This document shows positions 33,692-41,267 of a stretch of DNA of 41,267 bases, piece after piece. The translations under genes and the position numbers were made by a program. Source of the DNA: Phenylobacterium sp. (GTDB lineage: Bacteria; Pseudomonadota; Alphaproteobacteria; Caulobacterales; Caulobacteraceae); contig NZ_JADCBG010000046.1 of the NCBI RefSeq assembly GCF_020253645.1, positions 1 through 41,267 of the forward strand, read 5' to 3'. The notes under the pieces are model-generated. The model did not search any database and was not told the DNA's origin. It worked only from the letters and a program-made list of their open reading frames with translations. The stretch's first letter is position 1. Each line of letters opens with the position of its first letter.

Positions 33692-35089
33692 CTAGTCGGC
33701 GATCCAGCTTCCATGGAACCCGAACGGCACGCGAACGGGCAACTTGACGACCGCCTTTGGCGGACCCGCGAAGTCCTGGGCGTCGATGATCACCAGATCG
33801 GATGTGTTGGTCGGCGCGTTCCACACATAGGTCATGACCCAGCCCTCGCCTTCCTTTGCGGTGTCGGACTTCGGAACGAAGACGCACTCGGACCCGAAGC
33901 GGCCTGGCCCGAAATCGTGGGCAAGCTCAAGCCCGGTCTCCGTGTCGAAGCACATGGCCGACCCGCGATCCGTCTGAATGCCGGCGCCGTAGATGTAACG
34001 ATGCTTCTGGCCTGTCAGCCGCTCGTCAATCCGGGGAAACTCCTGCGGCCTGCGCGAAAGCGCGGTCTTGGCGATCGAGGCCGACCCCGGGTCGAGGACC
34101 CATCGCGACAGGACTGGCGGGCCTTCGCCCGGCCCGTTCAGCGCTGTGTTGAACATGCTGCTGAACTCGACGAGATCGACGACAACCGTCCCGTCCGCCG
34201 CATCATAGGCGTTGGCCGTATGGAAGACGTAGCAGGGGGGGACATCGATCCAGATGACGTCCTCCGCCGCACCCTTCCTCGGCAACAGTCCCACCCGGGC
34301 GGGATGAGTCTCTGACCATTGATAGGGGAAGAGGTGTCCCCTCGCCGCGGCAGCATCATTCCAGACCACAGGAAGGTCGAAGATCAGAATGTAGCGCTGG
34401 GTCATGGCGAAATCATGCACCATGGGCCCGTCCGAGACGGGGATTGCGACCGAGCGGTTCACCTTTCCGTCGGTCCCGATCACGACGTGCCGAAGCTCGG
34501 ACTTCACGCCCAGGTCGTAGGTGACCGCATGCCACTCGCCGGTCAGCGGATCGAGGTGAGGGTGGGCGGCGAAGGCGCCGTCGAGGGTGCCGGCGAAGTC
34601 CTCATAGCCGATCGTCTCCAGCTCATGGGTCAACGCCATGGCGGGAGGACCGGACTCCACGAGGGCCAGCGTCCTTCCGCCGAAGCTCTGGATGTGGGTG
34701 TTCACGACATCCACATTCGTGCGGGGCTTTCCGGCGGGGTAGGGGGCGCCGAGCCGGTCGCAGACAAGGCGGCTGCGGACGAAGCGATTGCGGTACCACT
34801 CAGCCTTGCCGGAGCGCAGGTAGACGCCGTGCACCATGCCCTCTCCGAGGAACCAGTGGTGGTTCGCCGGATCCGAGACTTCGATGGGGTTCGGTCCATT
34901 TCGAACGAACCGCCCAACGAGACCGGCGGGGACCTCGCCTGTCACCGGCAGGTCGAACGCCGTCACCTCTTCAAGAACCGGACCATAGGGTCCGATCAGA
35001 TAGCTATTCCCGACATCAGCTGAAAACGGCGCCCGAAGGGGAGCCTTTGCAGCCGACTTCTCGGCAGGCGGGAAGGTTGTGTCGGTCAT
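33692..35089 (-). CDS. Carotenoid/stilbene cleavage oxygenase (RPE65 family)
   Basis: Non-haem iron dioxygenase of 465 residues that cleaves a conjugated double bond to give two carbonyl products. The seven-bladed propeller family is identified by FVRNGPNPIEVSDPANHHWF and FLGEGMVHGVYL. The four iron-binding His are in AAHPHLDPLTGE (His176), MVHDFAMTQRYI (His225), CYVFHTANAYD (His290) and PFGFHGSWIAD (His459). Apocarotenoid and lignostilbene oxygenases share this set, so the substrate is open. A perfect AGGAGG stands just before ATG 35089, and a TTGACA -35 hexamer lies inside the upstream palindrome. It is divergent from the TetR gene and, by position, the main target. Confidence 0.92.
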   Translation of the reverse strand: MTDTTFPPAEKSAAKAPLRAPFSADVGNSYLIGPYGPVLEEVTAFDLPVTGEVPAGLVGRFVRNGPNPIEVSDPANHHWFLGEGMVHGVYLRSGKAEWYRNRFVRSRLVCDRLGAPYPAGKPRTNVDVVNTHIQSFGGRTLALVESGPPAMALTHELETIGYEDFAGTLDGAFAAHPHLDPLTGEWHAVTYDLGVKSELRHVVIGTDGKVNRSVAIPVSDGPMVHDFAMTQRYILIFDLPVVWNDAAAARGHLFPYQWSETHPARVGLLPRKGAAEDVIWIDVPPCYVFHTANAYDAADGTVVVDLVEFSSMFNTALNGPGEGPPVLSRWVLDPGSASIAKTALSRRPQEFPRIDERLTGQKHRYIYGAGIQTDRGSAMCFDTETGLELAHDFGPGRFGSECVFVPKSDTAKEGEGWVMTYVWNAPTNTSDLVIIDAQDFAGPPKAVVKLPVRVPFGFHGSWIAD

Positions 35090-35124
35090 GGAAGCCTCCT
35101 TGTCGATGAGCCAAGAGAGCGTCA

Positions 35125-35147
35125 TTATCTTTTGCATGTCAAGATAA
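35125..35147. promoter_or_regulatory. Palindromic operator over the oxygenase promoter
   Basis: TTATCTT (35125-35131) and AAGATAA (35141-35147) form perfect 7-bp arms. Read on the minus strand, a consensus -35 hexamer TTGACA (35142-35137) sits inside the element, 48 bases from the oxygenase ATG, so a bound protein would block RNA polymerase. The copy at 33461-33483 agrees at 16 of 23 positions on the minus strand. Confidence 0.6.
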
Positions 35148-35203
35148 AGAACGAACGGTTCTGATCTTGCACCCTGGTCCGGCCCTTGCGCGGTGCGTGA
35201 TCC

Positions 35204-35257
35204 GGGATGGGCATCCCGCCCGCCCGGGGCTGCAGGGCGCTGGGACGTGTTGTCCCA
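35204..35257. promoter_or_regulatory. Two further inverted repeats upstream of the TetR gene
   Basis: GGGATG-GG-CATCCC (35204-35217) and TGGGAC-GTGTT-GTCCCA (35241-35257), the latter flanked on both sides by CGCCCGGGG. The 17-bp palindrome has the size of a classical TetR-family operator and lies about 50 bases before the regulator start, so it could be the autoregulatory site. They could also be RNA hairpins in the leader. Confidence 0.4.
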
Positions 35258-35305
35258 CCGCCCGGGGAGCGTTAGGTCGGACCCGGGCGTCTTCGAGACT
35301 ATGAA

Positions 35306-35995
35306 ATGACAAGGTCGAGGTTGGATGTGGAACGAGCTCAGCAGCCCGCCCGGAAGCGGCGAACAAACTACCGCAAGGATGGGTATCACCACGGCAATCT
35401 GGACGCCGCCCTGCTGGAGATCGCCACCCGCCTCATCGACGAGGAGGGGGTCGGCGCGGTCACCCTGCGCCGGGTTGCCGAGAAGGCGGGTGTGACCGCC
35501 ACGGCGGCTCAGCACCATTACGGCGACAAGGAGGGTCTCTTACGGGCGATTGCATCCGTCTCGTTCAAAGACCTGCTATCGATATTAACAACTGCGTCCA
35601 AATATTCAGAAGATCCGGAATCTAATCTTCGTAGTGTCGTTGGCGCTTATGCGCGTTTTGCAGTGGCGAATCCTGAGAGATTTCGATTCATGTTCGAGGC
35701 GGGATACCTCGATCCGATTTTAAGTCCTGGATCTGCGAACTTGGGATTGGGCTGCTTCGACGTTTTGAGATTAACAGTCGATCGTTATCTCGGGCGTCAC
35801 GTGGTCGCCGCGCCACTCTTTGTATGGTCCATGGGCCACGGCGTCGGCTCCATACTCAGTATATCAAGAATACCTTCTACCGATCGGCCCGGAAGAACCA
35901 ACGACGATATCATCGACGAAATGGTGAATGTAACCATCGATGGCCTTCGTCAGTTCCAAAGGGGAAGCGGCGATATGCCGCTTCCCGATGATTGA
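35306..35995 (+). CDS. TetR-family transcriptional regulator
   Basis: 229 residues. The N-terminal DNA-binding domain is unmistakable: HHGNLDAALLEIATRLIDEE, then GAVTLRRVAEKAGVTATAAQHHYGDKEGLL (helix-turn-helix with the YxHYxxK-like YGDKEGL end). A ligand-binding helical domain follows, with RFRFMFEAGYLDPILSPGS and a WSMGHGVGSILS helix. A basic N-terminal arm (ARKRRTNYRKDG) precedes the HTH. The second half is clearly AT-richer than surrounding genes. It is divergent from the oxygenase, so it most likely represses it and the shared-operator genes until a ligand, perhaps substrate or cleavage product, binds. The ligand cannot be read. Confidence 0.9.
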   Translation: MTRSRLDVERAQQPARKRRTNYRKDGYHHGNLDAALLEIATRLIDEEGVGAVTLRRVAEKAGVTATAAQHHYGDKEGLLRAIASVSFKDLLSILTTASKYSEDPESNLRSVVGAYARFAVANPERFRFMFEAGYLDPILSPGSANLGLGCFDVLRLTVDRYLGRHVVAAPLFVWSMGHGVGSILSISRIPSTDRPGRTNDDIIDEMVNVTIDGLRQFQRGSGDMPLPDD

Positions 35996-36353
35996 ATTCG
36001 AAAGCTCCCGCTCGTTATTGAAACGCTCATCTCGTGGAGATTCCCGATGCGGAGCCATGGAGGTGAGCATCACAGCCGCCGTGTTGGCTCGACTGAAAGA
36101 GGGGGAGCATCCCGTGTCGATGTCCGCCACTCCCCCAATCGAAGTCAGACCGGTGTCGCTCTTTCCACACGGACCCCGCGACTTCTTGTCGGGAGTTCGT
36201 CCCGCCTTGCTCCTCGACCCGGTAAGCGTGCCCGCGCCCGAATCGGGTCTTGGCCCAGGGTCCCGGGGTGGACGCCGCGACGGCCTCAGCCTAGAGAACG
36301 AGGGTGTTGTCTGACGCCCCAGGATTTGTCGGGGCTCCGGAGTTACCGCCCAA
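35996..36353. other. 358-base gap between the TetR gene and the efflux adaptor gene
   Basis: No gene is recognised. One plus-strand frame from 36057 (ATG) to 36314 could encode 85 residues (MEVSITAAVLARLKEGEHPV at its start), with a weak ribosome site and Gly/Arg-rich end. It has no domain I know and may be chance. The efflux operon promoter should lie in the 3' part; no hexamers were convincing. Confidence 0.3.
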
Positions 36354-37517
36354 GTGCTCAGGCGCCATTTCTTTCTCGTCCTCGCGGTCGGCGTGGTCCT
36401 GCTGATGGCGGTGGCCGGCGGGCTAAAGATCCTGTCGGACGCCAGACCCGCCCAGGGGGGAGCTCCGGGCGCGGGCGGCGGGGGCGGCCCCCCCGGCATG
36501 GGACGCGGCGGACCCGGCGGGCCGAGGGGCGAGGTCCCCCGGGTGTCGCTGGTCAGTCCCGTCAGCCGCACCTTCACAGAGCGCCTCGAATTGCTGGGCG
36601 TGGCCAAGGGGCGCCAGTCCGTGACCCTCTCTGCGGCGACGACGCAGCTGGTCAGCCGGGTTCTCTTCACGCCGGGACAGACCGTGGCCCGTGGCCAGGT
36701 GCTGGTGGAGCTGAAGACCACCGAGCAGGACGCCGCCCTGGCCCAGGCCCAGGCCCGCGAGGTGCAGGCCCGCAGGGCGTATGAGCGCTGGCGGACGCTC
36801 GGGGAGCAGGGTTACGCCTCGACCGCCGCCGTCGACCAGTTCGAAGCCGCCTGGAAGACCGCCCGGGCCGACGTCGCCGCCGCCGAGGCGCGTCTGGGCG
36901 ACCGGGTGATCCGCGCGCCCTTCGCCGGCGTGGTGGGGCTGTCGGACATCGCGCCCGGCGCCGTCATCAATCCCGGCGCCGCGATCGTCACCCTGGATGA
37001 CCTCTCCGCCGTCCGGGTGGATTTCCAGGTGCCTGACCGCTTCCTTTCCGCCGTCCGCGAGGGCCAGGCCCTGACGGCGACGGTGGACGCCTGGCCGGAC
37101 GCCCGGTTCAGCGGTCGCATCATCCGCCTCGACACCCGGATCGACGAGCGCACCCGCGCCCTGACTGCGCGGTCCGAGTTTTCCAGCGCCGAGGGGCGCC
37201 TGAAGCCGGGAATGATGCTGCGCGTCGGCGTGAGCCAGGGCTCGCGTACAGGTCTGGCCCTGCCGGAATCCGCCGTCGCGGTTCAGGGCGAGGGCGCTTC
37301 GGTCTTCGTGGTGGTCGAGGAGGGCGGCCGGATGACCGTCCAGCAGAAGCCGGTGAGGGCGGGCCTTCGACAGGATGGCTGGGTTGAGATCCTGGAGGGC
37401 GTCACCCCGGCGGATCGCGTCGTAGCCGACGGACTGAACCGCGTGCAGTCCGGTCAGCCGGTCCGCCCCGCCGGCGGTCCGCCAGCGGGAGGCGCCGCCC
37501 CGCGCAGGCCCGGATGA
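36354..37517 (+). CDS. RND efflux periplasmic adaptor (membrane fusion protein)
   Basis: Links an inner-membrane RND pump to an outer-membrane channel; 387 residues. One N-terminal membrane helix (about 6-27) is followed by a long Gly/Pro/Arg-rich linker (residues about 34-60). The adaptor proper follows: the lipoyl/barrel-sandwich half with LVSRVLFTPGQTVARGQVLV, an alpha-hairpin rich in Ala/Gln/Arg, the return half VIRAPFAGVVGLSDIAPGAV, a beta-barrel (VDFQVPDRFLSAVREGQ) and a membrane-proximal domain. No lipobox is seen. The start is GTG 36354. The stop overlaps the pump ATG by four bases (ATGA), so both are made together. The MdtA/MexE-type subgroup is likely. Confidence 0.88.
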   Translation: MLRRHFFLVLAVGVVLLMAVAGGLKILSDARPAQGGAPGAGGGGGPPGMGRGGPGGPRGEVPRVSLVSPVSRTFTERLELLGVAKGRQSVTLSAATTQLVSRVLFTPGQTVARGQVLVELKTTEQDAALAQAQAREVQARRAYERWRTLGEQGYASTAAVDQFEAAWKTARADVAAAEARLGDRVIRAPFAGVVGLSDIAPGAVINPGAAIVTLDDLSAVRVDFQVPDRFLSAVREGQALTATVDAWPDARFSGRIIRLDTRIDERTRALTARSEFSSAEGRLKPGMMLRVGVSQGSRTGLALPESAVAVQGEGASVFVVVEEGGRMTVQQKPVRAGLRQDGWVEILEGVTPADRVVADGLNRVQSGQPVRPAGGPPAGGAAPRRPG

Positions 37518-40500
37518 CGCTGTCAGATCTCTCGGTCCGTCGCCCGGTTTTTGCGGCGGTCGGGGCGATCCTTCTCTGTGTTGTCGGCTTTGCGAGCTAC
37601 TTTTCCCTGGCGGTCCGGGAGCTGCCGAGCGTCGATCCGCCGGTCGTCAGCGTTTCGACCAACTATCGCGGGGCCTCCGCCGAGGTGGTCGAGGAGCGGA
37701 TCACCCAGCTGATCGAGCGCCAGGTCTCGGGCATCCAGGGCATCGACCGCGTGAACTCCACCTCGCGGGACGGCGGAAGCCGGATCTCGATCTCGTTCAC
37801 CCTGGACCGTGACCTCGACGCCGCGGCCAACGACGTGCGCGATGCGGTCAGCCGGGTCACCCCCCTGCTGCCGGACCAGGCCGACCCCCCGCAGATCGCC
37901 AAGGCGAATGCGGACGACTCGCCGATCATGTTCCTCAGCCTGACGTCGACCACGCTCAACCGCCTCCAGCTGACGGATTATGCGAACCGCTACCTGGTGG
38001 AGCGCCTGTCGACCGTGCCCGGGGTGGCCCAGGTGGGGCTGGGCGGCGCCCAGGTCTACGCCATGCGCATCTGGCTGGATCCCATGGCGCTGGCGGCGCG
38101 CGGCGTGACCGTGGACGATGTCGAGGGCGCCCTCCGGGCCCAGAACCTGGAGCTTCCTGCGGGCTCCCTTGAGGCGCCGTCCAAGGACTTCACGATCCGG
38201 GTGGCGCGGGGCTATGCGACTCCGGAAGACTTCGCCCAGCTGCCGGTCACGGCGTCCGGCGCAAGCCGGTCCGCCGCCTCGGCCGCCGGACAGCAGGGCG
38301 CGCTGGGCTCTTCCGCCGCCGCCGCAGGCGCCGCCGCCTCGCCCCAGTCCGCGGCGGCGAGCGCCGCCAATCCCAACGCCTATGTGGTGCGCCTCGGCGA
38401 CCTCGCACGGATCGAGGAGGGGCCGGACGAGCGGCGTCGGCTCTTCCGCTCCAACGGGAACGACCAGGTGGGGATGGCCGTCTTCAGGCAGTCCCAAGCC
38501 AATGATCTGGAGATTTCGGACGGCATCCGGAAACAGCTCCGCGAAATCAACCGCAGCCTGCCGCCGGGGACCAAGATCGAGGTGTCGGTGGACTTCACCT
38601 CCTTCACCCGCCACGCCCTCGAGGAAGTGTGGATCACCATGGGCATCGCCCTGGCCCTGGTGGCGCTGGTGAACCTCGTTTTCCTGGGATCCTGGAGGGC
38701 GGCGCTGGTTCCCTCCGTCGTTGCGCCGATCTGCATCCTGTCGACCTTCATCGTCCTCGCGGGCCTGGGGTTCTCGGTCAACCTGCTGACCCTGCTGGCC
38801 CTGGTGCTGGCCATCGGCCTGGTCGTCGACGACGCCATTGTGGTGGTGGAGAACATCCAGCGACGGGTTGATGAGGGCGAGCCGCCGCTTGTCGCCGCCC
38901 AGAGAGGCGCCCGTCAGGTCTTCTTCGCGGTTATCGCGACCACTGTCGTCCTGATCTCGGTCTTTGCGCCGCTGATGTTCATGCCGGGGTTCACCGGCCG
39001 GCTGTTCGTCGAGCTGGCCGTGTCGGTGGCGGCGGCCGTGGTGTTCTCCGCGCTCCTCGCCCTCAGTCTGTCACCTATGCTCGGCTCGGTGCTCCTTCGC
39101 CCCGCACGGACGGGAGGGGCGATGACCCGCGCGGTGAACACCGCAATGGGCGCGCTGAAGCGATCCTATCAGAGCTCGCTGGAGGCTCTGCTGGCGCCTC
39201 GCCGGATGATCCTGTCCTCTGTTTCGGCGGGCGGCCTGATCCTGGCGATGGGCGTGGTGGCGGCCGGACTTGCCGTCATCATCCCCAAGGAGCTTGTTCC
39301 GATGGAGGACCGGGGCCGGGTGGACATCTCCATCCAGGGACCGGAGGGGGCGGGCTATGACTACATCCTGCCGGCCTCGCAGGAGGTGGAGAAGCGGCTC
39401 CTCTCCCTTCTGAAGGAGGGGGTGATCGAGAGGTACACCCTCAGCGTCCCGAGCTTCGGACGCAGCCAGTTCAGCTCCGGGGGCGCCAATGCGGGCCTGC
39501 CCGACGAGCGGGTGAACGATGTCACGTCCCAGGAGCTCGCCGCCCAGCTGAACCGGGAGTACGCCGCCGTCACTTCGGCCAGGGTCATCGCCTCCGTCCG
39601 TCCGTCCATCCAGCGAGGCGGCGGCGGGGGGGGATCCAGCGTGAGCGTCATCCTGCTGGGGGATGAGTACCCGCAGATCGAGCAGGCCATCCAGCCCTTG
39701 ATGGCGGCGGCGCGGAACAATCCGGGTCTCTCCCGCCCGCGCCTCGACTATGAACCCACCTCGCCGAGGCTGCTGGTCGAGGTTGATCGCGAGAAGGCCG
39801 CTCAACTAGGCGTGTCGGCCCAGGCGGTGGGTCGGGCCCTGGAAACGCTCTTCGGATCCCGCAGAACGACAACCTATATCCGGGGCGGCCAGGAATATGA
39901 CGTCATCCTGCAGGCCGACCGGCCGCAGCGCATGAATGAGTCGGATCTCAGGAACGTCTATGTGCGCGCGGCCTCGGGCGCCACGGTGCCGCTGTCGGCG
40001 GTGGTGACGACGGAAATCCAGGGCGACACCCCGAGCCGTGACCGGGTGGACCGGCTCCGGGCGATCACCCTCTCGGTCCAGCTGAACCCGGGCTATACCG
40101 TCGGCGAGGCGGTCAACTTCTTCCAGGCGGAGATCGACAAGCGGCCGGGAATGGCGGTGAAGTGGGGCGGCCTGGCGCGGGATTACCTGGAGGGCGGCGC
40201 GGCGGTCTACGGCGCCCTGGCCCTGGCCCTGATCCTCGTCTTCCTGGTGCTGGCGGCCCAGTTCGAGAGCTGGGTCCATCCCCTTGTGATCATGCTGACT
40301 GTTCCCGTTGCAGCCCTCGGGGGTCTCTTTGGTCTTCTGATCAGCGACTCGACCCTGAACACCTACAGCCAGATCGGCCTGATCATGCTGGTGGGCATTG
40401 CAGCCAAGAACGGCATCCTCATCGTAGAGTTCGCCAACCAGTTGCGGGACGAGGGTCTTTCGGTCCGAGAGGCGGTGATCGAGAGTTCCGTTGTCCGGCT

Positions 40501-40756
40501 TCGCCCGATCATCATGACGTCCATCGCCGCCGCCGCCGGCGCGGTGCCGCTGATCCTCTGGGGCGGTGCGGGGGGAGAATCCCGGAAGACCATCGGCGTG
40601 GTCATCTTCTTCGGCGCGATCTTCTCGACCCTGCTGACGATCTTCATCGTCCCGATCTTCTACAGCCTGTTCGCGCGGTTCACCCAGCCGCCTGAGACCC
40701 GGGCCCGGAAGATCGAAGCCTACGAGATGGAGGAGGCGGCGCGCCCGGCGCCGTGA
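37514..40756 (+). CDS. RND multidrug efflux pump (HAE1 family)
   Basis: Proton-driven inner-membrane exporter, 1080 residues. The N-terminal helix is followed by porter domain blocks VSVSTNYRGASAEVVEERIT and PGVAQVGLGGAQVYAMRIWL. The proton relay is present as Asp439-Asp440 in GLVVDDAIVVVEN and Lys965 in IAAKNGILIVEFA. Compared with AcrB there is an extra stretch of about 45 residues, almost all Ala, Ser, Gly and Gln, at about 246-290, within the first docking loop just before the VRLGDLARIEEG strand. The rest follows the family, including the last helices after 1040. There is no TolC-type gene next to it. The stop is convergent with the cytochrome gene. Confidence 0.92.
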   Translation: MTLSDLSVRRPVFAAVGAILLCVVGFASYFSLAVRELPSVDPPVVSVSTNYRGASAEVVEERITQLIERQVSGIQGIDRVNSTSRDGGSRISISFTLDRDLDAAANDVRDAVSRVTPLLPDQADPPQIAKANADDSPIMFLSLTSTTLNRLQLTDYANRYLVERLSTVPGVAQVGLGGAQVYAMRIWLDPMALAARGVTVDDVEGALRAQNLELPAGSLEAPSKDFTIRVARGYATPEDFAQLPVTASGASRSAASAAGQQGALGSSAAAAGAAASPQSAAASAANPNAYVVRLGDLARIEEGPDERRRLFRSNGNDQVGMAVFRQSQANDLEISDGIRKQLREINRSLPPGTKIEVSVDFTSFTRHALEEVWITMGIALALVALVNLVFLGSWRAALVPSVVAPICILSTFIVLAGLGFSVNLLTLLALVLAIGLVVDDAIVVVENIQRRVDEGEPPLVAAQRGARQVFFAVIATTVVLISVFAPLMFMPGFTGRLFVELAVSVAAAVVFSALLALSLSPMLGSVLLRPARTGGAMTRAVNTAMGALKRSYQSSLEALLAPRRMILSSVSAGGLILAMGVVAAGLAVIIPKELVPMEDRGRVDISIQGPEGAGYDYILPASQEVEKRLLSLLKEGVIERYTLSVPSFGRSQFSSGGANAGLPDERVNDVTSQELAAQLNREYAAVTSARVIASVRPSIQRGGGGGGSSVSVILLGDEYPQIEQAIQPLMAAARNNPGLSRPRLDYEPTSPRLLVEVDREKAAQLGVSAQAVGRALETLFGSRRTTTYIRGGQEYDVILQADRPQRMNESDLRNVYVRAASGATVPLSAVVTTEIQGDTPSRDRVDRLRAITLSVQLNPGYTVGEAVNFFQAEIDKRPGMAVKWGGLARDYLEGGAAVYGALALALILVFLVLAAQFESWVHPLVIMLTVPVAALGGLFGLLISDSTLNTYSQIGLIMLVGIAAKNGILIVEFANQLRDEGLSVREAVIESSVVRLRPIIMTSIAAAAGAVPLILWGGAGGESRKTIGVVIFFGAIFSTLLTIFIVPIFYSLFARFTQPPETRARKIEAYEMEEAARPAP

Positions 40757-40762
40757 CGCGGT

Positions 40763-41263
40763 CTATTTGGGCGCGCTGGTGTTGACCTTGAGCCAGGCGA
40801 CCAGGGCTGCGCGATCCTCTGCCGACTTCATGCCGACATAGGCCATCTTGGTGCCCTCAACGAGACCGCGGGGATTCTCGATCCACTTGTCCATGGTCGC
40901 CGCATCCCAGACGAGACCGGAGGTCTTGAGCGCTTCGGAATAGTTGTATCCAGCCACCAGTCCGGCCTTGGCGTCAAAGGTCCCCCACAGGTTCGGACCC
41001 GTCAGATTGGCTCCGCCCGGGACATAGGTATGGCAGGACCGGCACATGGCGTAGAGCCTTTCGCCCCGTTCCAGGTCCGCGCTCCTGTAAGGCTCGGGGA
41101 GTTCGGCCAGGAGCGCCGCCTTCTGCTCGTCCGTGAGGACCACGGGCTCCGCCGCGGGCTTGGCGGCGCTGTCGGAAGCCGGGGAGCCTGCAGGCTGACC
41201 GCACGCGGCAAGGCCGAGGGCCGCCATGACAGCAAGGGCGGACAGGGATCTGGCTGCGGACAT
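40763..41263 (-). CDS. Lipoprotein cytochrome c (class I, single haem)
   Basis: 166 residues. The signal peptide ends in the lipobox LAAC with Cys21, so the protein is lipid-anchored on the periplasmic face. A Pro/Ala/Ser-rich tether follows. The haem site is CRSCH, in YAMCRSCHTYVPGGANLTGP, and the distal Met ligand is likely in EGTKMAYVGMKS. The fold is of the cytochrome c2/c-550 type (NLWGTFDAKAGLVAGYNYSE, then WIENPRGLVEGTKM). It probably shuttles electrons to a terminal oxidase. The ATG at 41263 is complete, but its promoter lies beyond the window. Confidence 0.92.
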   Translation of the reverse strand: MSAARSLSALAVMAALGLAACGQPAGSPASDSAAKPAAEPVVLTDEQKAALLAELPEPYRSADLERGERLYAMCRSCHTYVPGGANLTGPNLWGTFDAKAGLVAGYNYSEALKTSGLVWDAATMDKWIENPRGLVEGTKMAYVGMKSAEDRAALVAWLKVNTSAPK

Positions 41264-41267
41264 GGGC

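Noticed and set aside
35864-36721. Minus-strand frame of 285 codons in the gap before the efflux genes
   Set aside because: It overlaps the TetR 3' end and the adaptor gene in antisense, is low-complexity Pro/Arg/Ser, and matches no family I know.
1-41267. tRNA, rRNA, CRISPR, insertion sequences or integrase genes
   Set aside because: None of the gaps shows cloverleaf sequence, regular repeats or transposase motifs; gaps are short and accounted for.

Overview
The window is high-GC, densely packed chromosomal DNA from an alphaproteobacterium, most likely a member of the Caulobacteraceae (Caulobacter or Phenylobacterium-like). The main evidence is a divK-pleD pair with all the Caulobacter hallmarks, two good CtrA-type boxes (TTAA-N7-TTAAC-like) in front of a transglycosylase gene, and an alphaproteobacterial run ruvX-pyrB-(LOG)-pyrC'-plsY-dprA-topA-rnr. 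No rRNA, tRNA, CRISPR array, insertion sequence or phage was seen.

Layout. 1-4.0 kb: the 5' end of clpA with its adaptor clpS, then a tightly overlapping HAD phosphatase-ROK kinase-dinB unit, all on the minus strand. 4.0-5.8 kb: divK and pleD, plus strand. 5.8-17.2 kb: a ten-gene minus-strand housekeeping run, read in transcription order ruvX, pyrB, LOG nucleosidase, an inactive dihydroorotase-like pyrC', plsY, dprA, topA, rnr, a Nudix hydrolase and rpmG, closed by a strong hairpin/T-tract terminator. 17.3-21.4 kb: plus-strand genes for a DUF6544-type membrane-anchored protein, a glycine-oxidase-like flavoprotein, an acyl-CoA dehydrogenase and a CtrA-box-preceded transglycosylase. 21.4-26.6 kb: a CaiB-type CoA-transferase, a short DUF2336 gene that needs a frameshift near its start, a second Nudix hydrolase, an HPt phosphotransfer protein, NAD kinase and a long DUF2336 protein. 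26.7-29.1 kb: glycerol kinase and a class II aldolase family protein.

29.3-36.0 kb is the accessory part: nitronate monooxygenase, a metallo-beta-lactamase-fold lipoprotein, two MDR oxidoreductases and a carotenoid/stilbene-type oxygenase on the minus strand, with a divergent TetR regulator. Two 23-bp palindromes of identical geometry (TTATCT-N11-AGATAA) lie upstream of the oxygenase and upstream of the MDR pair, so this looks like one small repressor-controlled catabolic regulon. Base composition is patchy here, with AT-richer stretches in the TetR and nitronate monooxygenase genes, which fits acquisition. 36.3-41.3 kb: an RND efflux pair (adaptor plus pump) without an outer-membrane channel gene, facing a lipoprotein cytochrome c.

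The most interesting items are the shared palindromic operator, the tandem CtrA boxes, the DUF2336 frameshift, the catalytically dead PyrC' and the HAD-ROK-DinB coupling. All functional calls are from motifs read by eye; no database search was run.
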